From the NCBI GenBank assembly GCA_028278205.1, contig JANQES010000054.1, positions 62,001 through 126,000 on the forward strand: a DNA stretch of 64,000 bases, in the 5' to 3' direction. Below, piece after piece: positions 44,482 through 54,200 of the stretch. The first letter of the stretch is position 1; every line of letters starts with the position of its first letter. This stretch comes from Rhodothermales bacterium. Its GTDB lineage: Bacteria; Bacteroidota; Rhodothermia; Rhodothermales; Bin80. The notes beneath the pieces were generated by a model. That model saw only the letters and a list, made by a program, of their open reading frames with translations. It was not told where the DNA came from and ran no database searches. The position numbers and the translations under genes are program-made.

Positions 44482-45225
44482 ATGCATCAAAATCATACCA
44501 AGACGATCTCGCCATGGAGGTCGACTGCCCCAGTCTACAGGCTGTTGCTCGTCGAAGACCAGGATGCCGATGCCCTGATGATTGAACAGGTCCTCCAACA
44601 GGAGACGCCGCCGATGGACGTCCACCGGGCGCGTACGATTGCCGAAGCGCGCAGGCTCCTGGGCGAGCTTGAGGTGGAAGTGGTGCTGGTCAATCATGAA
44701 CTGCCCGACGGCGATTGTTTCGGCTTTTTCGAGATGCTCAGGGAGGTGGCCGTGCTGTTGCCGGTGATCGTCTTGACGCAGTACGGGCATGAAGACGTGG
44801 CGGTCTCGGCCATGAAAGCCGGCGCCAGCGATTGCATGCGTAAAGAGTTGGATCAGCGGCATCTGGAAGCCCTGCCGGCGCGGCTGCGCGAAGCCATGCA
44901 CCGCTACGAGGTGACGCTGCAAGCCGCTGAGCAGGCCCGGCGCCAGGATCAGAAAAAGCTTATCGATTCGCTGCGTATGACCGTGGCGAACGTCAAGCAT
45001 GAAATCAACAACCCGCTGGCTATTATCTCCGGTAATGCCCAGCTTTTGCTCGAACTCTCGCGCATGATGGAACTCGACGAAGACCTCGTCAAACCCATCC
45101 GCGACATCGAAGAGGCGAGCCTTCGGATCTCCGATTCGCTCGACAAACTCAACAGCATCAAAGAACTCATTGCCCGCGACCAACTCAAGGCCGAAGACAA
45201 ACGCAACGGCCTGGGCTACCGATAA
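44482..45225 (+). CDS. Degenerate receiver plus HisKA domain protein without ATPase domain
   Basis: A 247-residue two-component-like protein. Receiver domain (about 18-135): acidic pair E25/D26, but N71 at the place of the phosphoacceptor aspartate in VVLVNHELPDG, with T99 and K121 in their usual places. Then a coiled linker (140-165) and a HisKA dimerisation domain with the phosphorylatable H173 in ANVKHEINNPLAIISG. A HATPase_c domain is absent: the frame ends at 45225 and nothing ATPase-like follows. It could accept a phosphate on H173 from another kinase, or act as a dimerising scaffold. Not obviously truncated by frameshift. Stands alone upstream of porU. Confidence 0.87.
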   Translation: MHQNHTKTISPWRSTAPVYRLLLVEDQDADALMIEQVLQQETPPMDVHRARTIAEARRLLGELEVEVVLVNHELPDGDCFGFFEMLREVAVLLPVIVLTQYGHEDVAVSAMKAGASDCMRKELDQRHLEALPARLREAMHRYEVTLQAAEQARRQDQKKLIDSLRMTVANVKHEINNPLAIISGNAQLLLELSRMMELDEDLVKPIRDIEEASLRISDSLDKLNSIKELIARDQLKAEDKRNGLGYR

Positions 45226-45641
45226 GCCCTCCGGCGGAACCCCAAACGCGCAGGCGACGTTCTAACCAACTAGCTACGTGCGATTCTTCAGGGGCTTCGG
45301 TTTGACCTTGCCGGAATCAGCAACACGCCGTAGTTTTTCGATACCTTTCCATTTGCCAGTCTACCTCGGCCTATAGCAGAAACTGTTACGAGCGACGATC
45401 ATCCTGCTTGCCTGCGAGCGGCACTGAAGCCTCCGCCTGCTCGGTTTCTACCAGGCATCCGTAACAGGGCCGACCTTCCCTCTCGTCGTGACACAGTGCC
45501 ACGCCCGGCGCTGCGCGTTATGGCTGTCGTTTAGCTATTCCGCGCGTTCAGGGTGTATTAGGGCACGGTGTGGGATTTTTCTTATCAGTTCTTCAAAGAG
45601 AACTGATATCACGATGTCTGTCGATCAAAGCCGAGTGCTTC
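45226..45641. other. porU leader region
   Basis: About 416 bp with no gene that I can support and less GC-rich than the surroundings. A 10-bp stem with a six-base loop (45583-45592 with 45599-45608) lies 34 bases before the porU start. Confidence 0.55.
45583..45608 (+). promoter_or_regulatory. Leader hairpin of porU
   Basis: TATCAGTTCT and AGAACTGATA form a perfect 10-bp stem around TCAAAG. It is placed between the presumed promoter and the start codon, so an operator or RNA-level control is conceivable. No poly-T follows, so it is not a typical terminator. Confidence 0.45.
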
Positions 45642-48600
45642 ATGCGTCGTTTGTTGAGTCCGATGCTTCGATGGGTGTTTGCCGCTGTGGTAGTTCTGGG
45701 CGGGGCGGTTGCCGCGCACGCCCAGGGCGTTCAGCTCCGTCTGCTCGAAGAGCGCGCCGACGGCGTCGTCTTCGAGATGACGGCGTCGTGGCCGCGTACG
45801 CTCCGGGCAGCGCTCGACTCGGCCCAGGCCGAGGTGTTGGACGAAAACGCGGCGCTGGCGGTCTCGCGCGGCGGGCTCTTCGAACTGTCCGAGACGGTGC
45901 ATCTGCCTTCGCTGGCCCTGCCGAGGGTGCGGGTGCTGGCCTCCGACTACGACGAGGTGCGCCTGCCGGCGGCTGACGACACGGAGGAACTCGTGGGGGC
46001 CCTGAAGCAACGCAATGCCGGCGTGCTGGGCCTGGGCCTCGAACGCAAGCGGCCCGCCGCGACGCTCCGCACCCGCCTCGTCACCTACGACGACACGCAG
46101 GGCACGCTCCGGCGCTATCGCCGCATGGTCGTTGCGGTGGATTATGCCGAGCGGAGCGCCGGGCAGACGCTGGCGCAAACCGCTCTCCGCGCGGCCTCAG
46201 ACAACCCGCACCTCGACGTCTCGCAAAGCGTCCTGGCCGACGGCGTCGTCTTCAAACTTGCCATCCGCGAAGCCGGCGTCTATCGCATCGACCGGGCGTT
46301 TTTGACGAGCCTGCCGGGTTTCGACCTCTCGCCGGGCAGCATCGACCCGAACACGGTGAAAGTTTACGGCAACGGCGGGGCGCCGCTGCCGGCGCTCAAC
46401 AGCGCGCCGCGCCTGGCTGATCTGGCCGAAAATCAAGTCTTCGTCCAGGGCGGCGGCGACGGCTCGTTCGATGAAGGCGATGCCATCTGGTTCTACGCTG
46501 CCGGTCTGTCGGGCTGGGAGTCGGTGATTCAGCGCGATCGGTTTGACGAGCCGCTGCGCGACGACCAGGGCAACATCATCCGGCACTGGGAGCACTACGT
46601 GCATCCTTTCTCGAACGAGAATTACTATTTCATCAAGATCGACGATGCCGAGGGCGTGGGGTTGGAGCAGGAGAGTTTTCCCAACTTTGGCGATGCCACG
46701 CCGATGACGCAGGTGGTGGGGCGTCATTTTGTGGATATGGACGAGTTTCTCTGGGCGCGCGAAGCCGGCGGCACCGGCCACACGTGGGTCAGCAACCTGA
46801 TCGCGCTCGGCGGCACGCTGCCGATCCTCCAAAACGAGGCGCTGCCGGGCCTCGAAAGCGGCACCGTCACATACCGGACGCGTGCGGCCATCCAGTCTAA
46901 CCCGGCGGCTTCGGTCTTTTTCAAATCGGGCGGCACGGTGCTCGAAACGGCCAACTTCGGCGGCGTGAGCAACCGTCCGACCAACACCGTGGCGCGCTCC
47001 GGCATCGTGACGTTCGAGCAGGCTGTGAGCGCGCGGCAGGCCGTCAACCTGGAGATGGAACTCGAAAACATCTCCGTCAGCCCGAAGGCGGCGCTCGACT
47101 GGGCGCGGGTGTTTTACCCGAAGGCGCTTGAGGCCGAGAACGGCTGGCTGCGTTTTCACACGCCCATCGGGCAGACCGGGCAGTTCGAGATGCAACTGAC
47201 CGGCTTCGGCAGCGAGCCGCAGGTGTGGGATGTGACCGAGCCGGGCGCGTACCGGCGCCTCGGCGTGCAGACCGGCGGCACGTTCCGCGTGCAGGTGGCC
47301 GTGACCGATCCGGAGCAGCCGCGTGAGTTGATTGCCTTTACCGGCAGTGCCGTCCGTGCGTTGAATGCCGAAGAGGCGTGCCCGGCGGAGACCGGCTGCC
47401 GCGTGACGCTCCAAAACCTCCACGGCATTCAGAATTTCCCCACTTTCGTCATCGTCACGCCCGCCATTTTTCGCCCGTTTGCCGACGAACTGGCCGACCG
47501 GCGGCGGCAGGAAGGCATGACCGTCGAGGTGGTCGATGTGCAGGAGATCTATAACGAATTCTCCGGCGGCCTGGTGGACATTCGCGGCATCCGAGACTAT
47601 CTCAAATTTATCTACGACCGCGCGCCTACCGAAGCGCAGATGCTTCGCTACGTGCTGTTCTTCGGTGATGGACATTACAACTTCCGCGAAATCGGCGAGA
47701 CGCCAGAATTCCCCAACTGGATCCCGCCGTTCGCAACCGAAGAGTCCTGGGATCCCGAATTATCCTACACCTCGGACGATTACTTCGGCCTGCTCGACAA
47801 CGATGAGGGCGTCTGGCCTTATACCCGCACCACCTTCCTCGGCGGTGACAGCCATAAGAATGAACGCGTAGACATCGGCATCGGGCGGTTGACGGTGCAG
47901 ACGGAAGAGGAGGCGCGCGTCGTCCTCGATAAGATCAAACATTACGAAAGTCCCGAAACCTACGGCCCCTGGCGCACGCGCTATCTCTTCCTGGCCGACG
48001 ACGGCCCCACCGGGCTGGCCGGCGTCCAGAACGACCGCGACCTCCACACCCAGAATACCGACGTGGTGGCCGAGCTCGTCGAGGAGGAAGCGCCGGAGAT
48101 CGATCAGAAGAAGATTTATGCCATCTCCTACACGCGCGAATTTCGCAACGGCTGGCGTGTGCCCGGCGCCCGGCAAGACATCCTCTCGGCCATCCGAGAC
48201 GGCGTGCTCGTGGTCAACTACAGCGGCCACGGCGGCGAGGAGGGGCTGGCGCAGGAAGACCTTTTCAATATCGAGGACGCCCGGGAGATTCAGAACTACG
48301 ACACGCTGCCCATCTTTATCACGGCCACCTGTTCGTTCGGGCGATGGGATCTGACCAACGAGCAGAGCGGCGCCGAAGAACTCCTGCGCAACCCCGAAGG
48401 CGGCGCCATCGCGCTGCTGACGACGGTGCGGACGGTCTACACGACGGGCATCAGCACCAACACGCTCAACGTGGGCCTCAACGTGGTGCTCAACGGCGAA
48501 CTCTTCGAAAAAGACGAAGCCGGCCTGCCGCGCCGCCTCGGCGACGTGCTGCGCGAGACCAAGAACCGGGGCGCCGGCCTCGAAGGCAACAACCGCAAAT

Positions 48601-49742
48601 TCAGCCTCCTGGGCGATCCGACGATGCGCCTGGGTGTGGCCTCGCACAAAGCCGTCGTCACGAACGTCAACGAGACGCAGGTGAGCGAGCAGACCGCGCC
48701 GCTGCGCGCGCTCGAACGCGTGACGGTCTCCGGCGAGATCCAATCCCCCGACGGGACGTTCAATCCGAATTTCAACGGCGTCGTCAACGTGACCATTCTC
48801 GATGCGAAGCGGCAGGTGTCGATCCCGGAAGAGATCTTCCGGTTCATGCCCCGGTCGTATTACAGCGTGCGAGAAGACCTGATCTGGCGCGGCAAACTCA
48901 ACGCCACCGACGGGCGTTTTGCGGCGACGTTCGTCGTGCCGAAGGATATCTCGTACAGCAACAAGCCGGGGCGCATCACGGTTTATGCTTTCTCGTCGGA
49001 GTTGCACGCGCAGGGCTTTACCGAAAACCTCATCGTCGGCGGCACGGCGGCCAATCCGCCCGACGACGCCGACGGGCCGGAAATCGAACTCTTCCTCAAC
49101 GACGAGACGTTCGTCGATGGGGGGCTGACGCCGCCGAATCCGCAACTGATCGTCAAACTCTTTGACGACAGCGGCATCAACACCGTCGGCGCCGGGGTGG
49201 GCCACGAGATGTTGCTCGTGCTCGACGACGACGAGCAAAACGCGTTCGACATCGGCGATCTCTATGAAAGCGAGGAAAACTCGTTTCAGCGAGGCGTGGT
49301 CAACTTCGAGTTTGAAGAAGACCTCGCGCCGGGGCCGCACACGCTGTCGGTGCGCGCCTGGGACGTGCTCAACAATTCGAGCGCAGCTAAACTCGACTTC
49401 GTTGTCTCCGAGGCCGAGGCGCTCGTCGTCCGCAACGTTTTCAACTATCCGAATCCTACGACGGGGCCTACGCGTTTCGTCTTCGAACACAACCAGCCGG
49501 TAGGGACACCGGTGCAGGTTCAGATTCGGATTTACTCCTTGGCCGGCCGGCCGATACGTACGATAGAACACGATGAAATCCTACCCGGCGGTCCGATGCA
49601 GATCGTCTGGGACGGCACCGACGACGACTTCGACCGCCTGGTGCCGGGCGTGTATCTGTATAAAGTACGGGTCGAAACCGAAGGCGCCGACGGTGAACGT
49701 CAGGTGTCTGAGGCGATAGAAAAGCTGGCCATTGTTCGTTAA
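45642..49742 (+). CDS. porU: Type IX secretion system sortase PorU
   Basis: A 1366-residue gingipain-like C25 peptidase that, in type IX secretion, removes C-terminal sorting domains and anchors cargo at the cell surface. The signal peptide (1-28, AHAQ) is followed by a large N-terminal region. The C25 domain (about 600-970) has the catalytic pair H863 (NYSGHGGE) and C897 (ITATCSFGRWD). The far C-terminus (about 1260-1366) is a FlgD/sorting-domain-like unit: VFNYPNPTTGPTRFVFEHN, then DGTDDDFDRLVPGVYLYKVRVET. ATG 45642 is chosen for the signal peptide; 24 in-frame codons upstream cover the leader hairpin. porV follows by 94 bp. Confidence 0.94.
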   Translation: MRRLLSPMLRWVFAAVVVLGGAVAAHAQGVQLRLLEERADGVVFEMTASWPRTLRAALDSAQAEVLDENAALAVSRGGLFELSETVHLPSLALPRVRVLASDYDEVRLPAADDTEELVGALKQRNAGVLGLGLERKRPAATLRTRLVTYDDTQGTLRRYRRMVVAVDYAERSAGQTLAQTALRAASDNPHLDVSQSVLADGVVFKLAIREAGVYRIDRAFLTSLPGFDLSPGSIDPNTVKVYGNGGAPLPALNSAPRLADLAENQVFVQGGGDGSFDEGDAIWFYAAGLSGWESVIQRDRFDEPLRDDQGNIIRHWEHYVHPFSNENYYFIKIDDAEGVGLEQESFPNFGDATPMTQVVGRHFVDMDEFLWAREAGGTGHTWVSNLIALGGTLPILQNEALPGLESGTVTYRTRAAIQSNPAASVFFKSGGTVLETANFGGVSNRPTNTVARSGIVTFEQAVSARQAVNLEMELENISVSPKAALDWARVFYPKALEAENGWLRFHTPIGQTGQFEMQLTGFGSEPQVWDVTEPGAYRRLGVQTGGTFRVQVAVTDPEQPRELIAFTGSAVRALNAEEACPAETGCRVTLQNLHGIQNFPTFVIVTPAIFRPFADELADRRRQEGMTVEVVDVQEIYNEFSGGLVDIRGIRDYLKFIYDRAPTEAQMLRYVLFFGDGHYNFREIGETPEFPNWIPPFATEESWDPELSYTSDDYFGLLDNDEGVWPYTRTTFLGGDSHKNERVDIGIGRLTVQTEEEARVVLDKIKHYESPETYGPWRTRYLFLADDGPTGLAGVQNDRDLHTQNTDVVAELVEEEAPEIDQKKIYAISYTREFRNGWRVPGARQDILSAIRDGVLVVNYSGHGGEEGLAQEDLFNIEDAREIQNYDTLPIFITATCSFGRWDLTNEQSGAEELLRNPEGGAIALLTTVRTVYTTGISTNTLNVGLNVVLNGELFEKDEAGLPRRLGDVLRETKNRGAGLEGNNRKFSLLGDPTMRLGVASHKAVVTNVNETQVSEQTAPLRALERVTVSGEIQSPDGTFNPNFNGVVNVTILDAKRQVSIPEEIFRFMPRSYYSVREDLIWRGKLNATDGRFAATFVVPKDISYSNKPGRITVYAFSSELHAQGFTENLIVGGTAANPPDDADGPEIELFLNDETFVDGGLTPPNPQLIVKLFDDSGINTVGAGVGHEMLLVLDDDEQNAFDIGDLYESEENSFQRGVVNFEFEEDLAPGPHTLSVRAWDVLNNSSAAKLDFVVSEAEALVVRNVFNYPNPTTGPTRFVFEHNQPVGTPVQVQIRIYSLAGRPIRTIEHDEILPGGPMQIVWDGTDDDFDRLVPGVYLYKVRVETEGADGERQVSEAIEKLAIVR

Positions 49743-49836
49743 CCGAAATCACTCAAACTCAATAGAGTAAGCTTCTATGACTGGGTCGCATATACCTATC
49801 TTAGAGGAGACTGCTAACCTTACCGGGGAAACCGTC

Positions 49837-51051
49837 ATGAACCGAGCCTTTTTCAACCTCCATCTCGCCAAACGCGCCCCGCGCGCGCTGATTCTCGCCT
49901 TCATTATGATGGCGGCTCTGACGCTGAGCGTGGCGCAACAGGCCCAGGCCCAGATCGGCGGGGCTGCCGTCGTCTTCTTGATGATCGAGCCCGACAGCCG
50001 CGCTGCCGGCATGGGCAACGCCGGCGTAGCTCTGGCTGACAACGCCAACGCCATCTTCTGGAATCCTGCCGGCCTCGCTGATCAGGTGGGCACCGAAGCG
50101 GCGCTGACGCACTCGAACTGGCTGCCCGAATTCAATGCCGGGCTCTTTTACGAGTATCTGGTCTTCAAACACCACATCAAAGGCTGGGGGACGCTCGGCG
50201 CGCACCTGACGTATCTGTTCCTGGGTGAGCACGAATACCGCGACGCGCAGAACAACCTCCTGGGAGAGTTCAAGTCGTACGACCTCGCTGCCGGTGTGTC
50301 GTACGGCTTCAAGGTGGGCAAAAACCTGTCTGTGGGCACGGGCCTGCGCCTGATCTATTCGAGCCTCGCCAGCGTCGAAGTGGGCGCGCAGGACACCAAC
50401 CCCGGCGTCTCGGCGGGCTTCGACGTCGCGGCGCTCTACAAGACGTCGCCCTTCGGCCTCGGCGGCACCACGGGGCAGTACAGCTTCGGCTTCAACCTCG
50501 CCAACATGGGGCCGAAAATCCAGTATTCGGATAGCGAACAGAGCGATCCGATCCCGACCAACCTTCGCTTCGGCCACGCCTTCACGCTGGAATTCGACGA
50601 ATTCAACAAAATCACCTTCGTCAACGATTTCAGCAAGATGCTCATCCGGCAGCGCGCCACCGAGTCGTGCGAAGGCGAAGGCGAACAGCAGGTCTGCATC
50701 ACCAATTTCGAGTCGGATCCGTTCTACAAAGCGATTTTCTCGGCGTGGTCGCCCATCGAAGTGCGTTCGAACGCGCTCAATGACGACGATGCCGAGTTCG
50801 AATCGCTCAGCGCCTTCGAGCAGTTGATCATCTCGACGGGCTTCGAATACTGGTACAACAACCTCTTCGCCGTGCGCGCCGGGTATTTCTACGAAAACCC
50901 CTACAACGGCGACCGCCAGTTCCTGACCTTCGGCGCGGGCATCCGCTACAACATCGTGGGCGTCGACTTCTCGTACGTCTACGCGCTGGAAGAGAACCAC
51001 CCGCTGGCCAACACGATGCGGTTCTCGCTCCTGCTCAACTTCGCCAAGTAA
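49837..51051 (+). CDS. porV: Type IX secretion outer-membrane protein PorV
   Basis: A 404-residue FadL-like beta-barrel of the PorV/LptO family, which shuttles folded cargo from the translocon to the PorU sortase. Signal peptide (about 1-40, QAQAQ) then IGGAAVVFLMIEPDSRAAGMGNAGVALADNANAIFWNPAGLAD (about 41-83), the signature of the family. The rest is barrel, ending LLNFAK. ATG 49837 is chosen by its GGGGA site and signal peptide; an in-frame ATG 20 codons earlier is possible. It follows porU, the usual partner, in the same direction. Confidence 0.92.
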   Translation: MNRAFFNLHLAKRAPRALILAFIMMAALTLSVAQQAQAQIGGAAVVFLMIEPDSRAAGMGNAGVALADNANAIFWNPAGLADQVGTEAALTHSNWLPEFNAGLFYEYLVFKHHIKGWGTLGAHLTYLFLGEHEYRDAQNNLLGEFKSYDLAAGVSYGFKVGKNLSVGTGLRLIYSSLASVEVGAQDTNPGVSAGFDVAALYKTSPFGLGGTTGQYSFGFNLANMGPKIQYSDSEQSDPIPTNLRFGHAFTLEFDEFNKITFVNDFSKMLIRQRATESCEGEGEQQVCITNFESDPFYKAIFSAWSPIEVRSNALNDDDAEFESLSAFEQLIISTGFEYWYNNLFAVRAGYFYENPYNGDRQFLTFGAGIRYNIVGVDFSYVYALEENHPLANTMRFSLLLNFAK

Positions 51052-51053
51052 GA

Positions 51054-51081
51054 TTTTAAAATTCGTTCACGAATTTTAAAA
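51054..51081 (+). terminator. AT-rich hairpin after porV
   Basis: TTTTAAAATTCGT and ACGAATTTTAAAA pair over 13 bp around a TC loop, immediately after the porV stop. Likely a terminator, in line with those at 36394-36421 and 38835-38862. Confidence 0.7.
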
Positions 51082-51193
51082 AAGTCGTCCAAGACACGCT
51101 CGAAAGGGATGTACAAAGGCAAGCGGTTCGTGCCCGGTAAGCGTTCCCTCGACCGTGTCTTGGGCGGCTTGATCTTTTTAGGGAGATTTTGGG

Positions 51194-51279
51194 GAATGTC
51201 GAATAGCGAATGTCGAATGTCGAATGTAGAAGGAATATCGAGATCATTTTGCATTCGACATTCGACATTCGACATTCGT
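51194..51279. repeat. Word-repeat inverted repeat, CGAATGTCGAATG vocabulary, in a gene start
   Basis: Left arm 51194-51220 (GAATGTCGAATAGCG and GAATGTCGAATG words) against right arm 51252-51279 (CATTCGACATTCGACATTCG). Both arms lie inside the 5' end of the next open frame and encode the first 28 or so residues of its signal peptide. A single arm with the same words begins the following gene (54390-54425). Confidence 0.8.
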
Positions 51280-54200
51280 AATTCAAAGTCCTCCTTTCTC
51301 CCTCTCGCTGTCTTCCTCCTGGCGCTGGCGTTCTCCACCACCGCCTCCGCGCAGCTTCAGAGACCGGCGGCGGCGCATTACGACGTCGTGGCTTTGCGCG
51401 TCGAGTTTCAGCCGGATACGACGCGGTTTACCACTGGCGACGGCACCTTCGACGGCCAGCTTTTCCCCGAAGAACTGCAACCGTTGATCGATCCGCTGCC
51501 GCACGATGCGGCGTATTTCGAGGCGCATCTGGCCTTTTTGGAGGATTACGTTGCGAAAATCTCGGACGGGCAGACGCAGGTGACGACCCACCTCGTGCCG
51601 GAGGTCGTGCGCGTCTCGCAGGAGATGGGCGCCTACAGCCCCACCGGCTTCGAATCGGACAGCGACGAAGAGCGCGTCAAGCTCGTCAGCTTCATCCGAG
51701 AAGCCTGGACGACGGCCTCGCAGGTCAGCGATTTCGACCTTTCGGGTTTCGACCGCGACCGCACTGCCTTCGTGCTTTTCCACGCGGGCGTCGGGCGCGA
51801 CATCGAGTTGTTGGGGACGGTGCTCGACAAAACGCCGTTCGATCTGCCGTCGATCTCGTTCAGCGAACGCGAATTGAGACGGCTCGACGGCAGGTCGATT
51901 TCTTTCAACGGGTTCCCGGTGCGGCAGACGCTGCTCATGCCACGCACCGAAAGCCGCCCCGGCTTCAACTTCGTCGACGACGTGCCGATCTTGCTCGAAT
52001 TGTCGATCAACGGGTTGCTGGCGGCCAGCTTTTTTAACTATCTCGGCGTGCCCGATCTGTTCAATACCGAGACGGGCGAGTCGGCCATCGGGCCGTTCGG
52101 GTTGATGGATCCGCTCGGTATCTTCGCCTACAGCGGCCTTTTTGCGCCCGAACCCAACGCCTGGACCAAATATTATCTCGGCTGGCTGACGCCGCTCGAT
52201 CTCACAGGCGACGGGCCGCAAACCGTGGCGCTGCAAGCCGCCGGGCTCAGCGGCGGCACGCAGGCCGCGCGCGCGTCCATCTCGTCGGCGGAATATTTCC
52301 TGGTCGAAAACCGCAACCGCGATCCCGAAGGCGACGGGCTGGTGCTGCGCGTGTGGCAGAACGGCCAGATCGTCGAGCAGAATGTGCCGATGATCACCGA
52401 CGACTTCAGCCGCTTCGGCGTCGAAGGCTTCACCGGCGGCGTGGTCGTCGGGGTCGATAATTATGACTTCGCCCTGCCCGGCATCGACGCCGACGACATT
52501 CAGTATGAAGGCGGCGTCCTCATCTGGCACATCGACGAGCGGGTCCTGGCCGAAAACCTCGAAACCGGCGGCGTCAATGCCGATCCTGAACGCCGCGCCG
52601 TCGATCTCGAAGAAGCCGACTCGGCCCAGGATCTCGGCACCGACAACAGCCTCGGCGCCCCGTTCGACTTTTTCTGGCTGGACAACCCGGTGCGCGTCAT
52701 CACGGCCACGAATCAGGAGATCCGGCTCTACAAAAATCGCCTCGGCCCCGACACCGTTCCCAACAGCAACACCAACGAAGGCGGCGCCAGCTTCATCGTC
52801 CTCGAAGACTTTTCAGCGCCGGGTACCGAGATGACGTTCGTCTACCGCCGTGAGGCCGAAGGCGGCATTGCGCCGATGACGCCGCCATCGGGGGTAGATG
52901 TCCCGGGGGTTTATTCAAATGATGGATCGGTCTTTTTCGTGCCTGAAGCCGGCAATACGACGGAAATGTTGGCGCTCGACTCCGGCCCTAAAACGGCTAT
53001 TCGTCGCCTTGCGGGTATCACTGTAGAGACGGGAGCGGTCGATCGTTTGTATCACGACGGATTATCGAGGCCTTTCCTGACCAGTGCGGGACAGGCTTTT
53101 TTCTATGGAAGGTTTGCGCCTCCAGATATCCTCCGCATTCCTATCATAAATGAATCGCCCAGCCCCGTTTCGCAGAGCCTCGAATTGCCGCCCGAACTGG
53201 AGGGCAAGGTGCCTGCATCTCCTGTGGTGCTCGTGCGCGAAGGCAATCAGGATATAGAATATTCGATCTGGAGCGATGGGTTCGACCCTCTCCTGGCTCG
53301 TCTGCCCGAGTTTCCCTTTTCAGCGAGGATGGAAGTGATCGCGACGGATGTGGCCCACGCCTCGTCGATAGCCGTGACGCCGTCGAATCAGGTCATCATA
53401 GCGGGGCAGGATCAGGCTCGTTTTGTCGATGGATCGGTGGTCTGGCCGTATACGTTTCCGGAGGCTGTACGGATCGGCCAGGCCACGTTCGGGGCCGATA
53501 AGAGCGGCTTCGTGGGCGTCGTGCCCGCCCTCCAAAACAGAGAATTGTTCTTTCTTCGTGCCGACGAGACCATCGAACGCATCGACGTAGGCGAGCGCGT
53601 CCCCGTTGAGAGTGATTCGTTGGGGATCCTCTCGGATTGGCCCGTTTTGGTGGATCTGGACGACGACGGGCTGCTCGACGTGCTGACGACGTACGGCGAG
53701 AATCTGGTGGCATTCTCGCAGAACGGCGCGCTTATAAGCGGCTTCCCGATAGCCCTGACGGCGCCCTCCGTAACACAACCGCTCGTTGCCGAACTGACCG
53801 ATAGCGGTGGCTGGTCGGTGCTCGTGGCGACGACCAGCGGCGAGATCTACGCCTACGACACCGGGCGCGACGGTGCGCTCGTGAGCGGCTTTCCACTGGC
53901 CGTCGGCGCGCGTGTGCGGGCAACGCCGTTATTGCAAAACAAAAAACTCTTCGCGGTATCGACATTAGGGACTGTGCATGCGTGGCAGCTCGACAACCTC
54001 GGCGCTATCTGGTGGGGGCAGCTTTTCGGCGATGCGCAGAACCAAAATTTTGCTGTTTTAGCGGATGAACCGGATCCGCAACCTACGCCGCAGGCGGCGG
54101 GTTTGATCGTCGAGGCAGAGACCTACAACTGGCCCAACCCGATCCGCGAAGGGCAGACGTTCCTCCGGTGCATGACCACCCAGGACGCCTCCGTCCGCAT

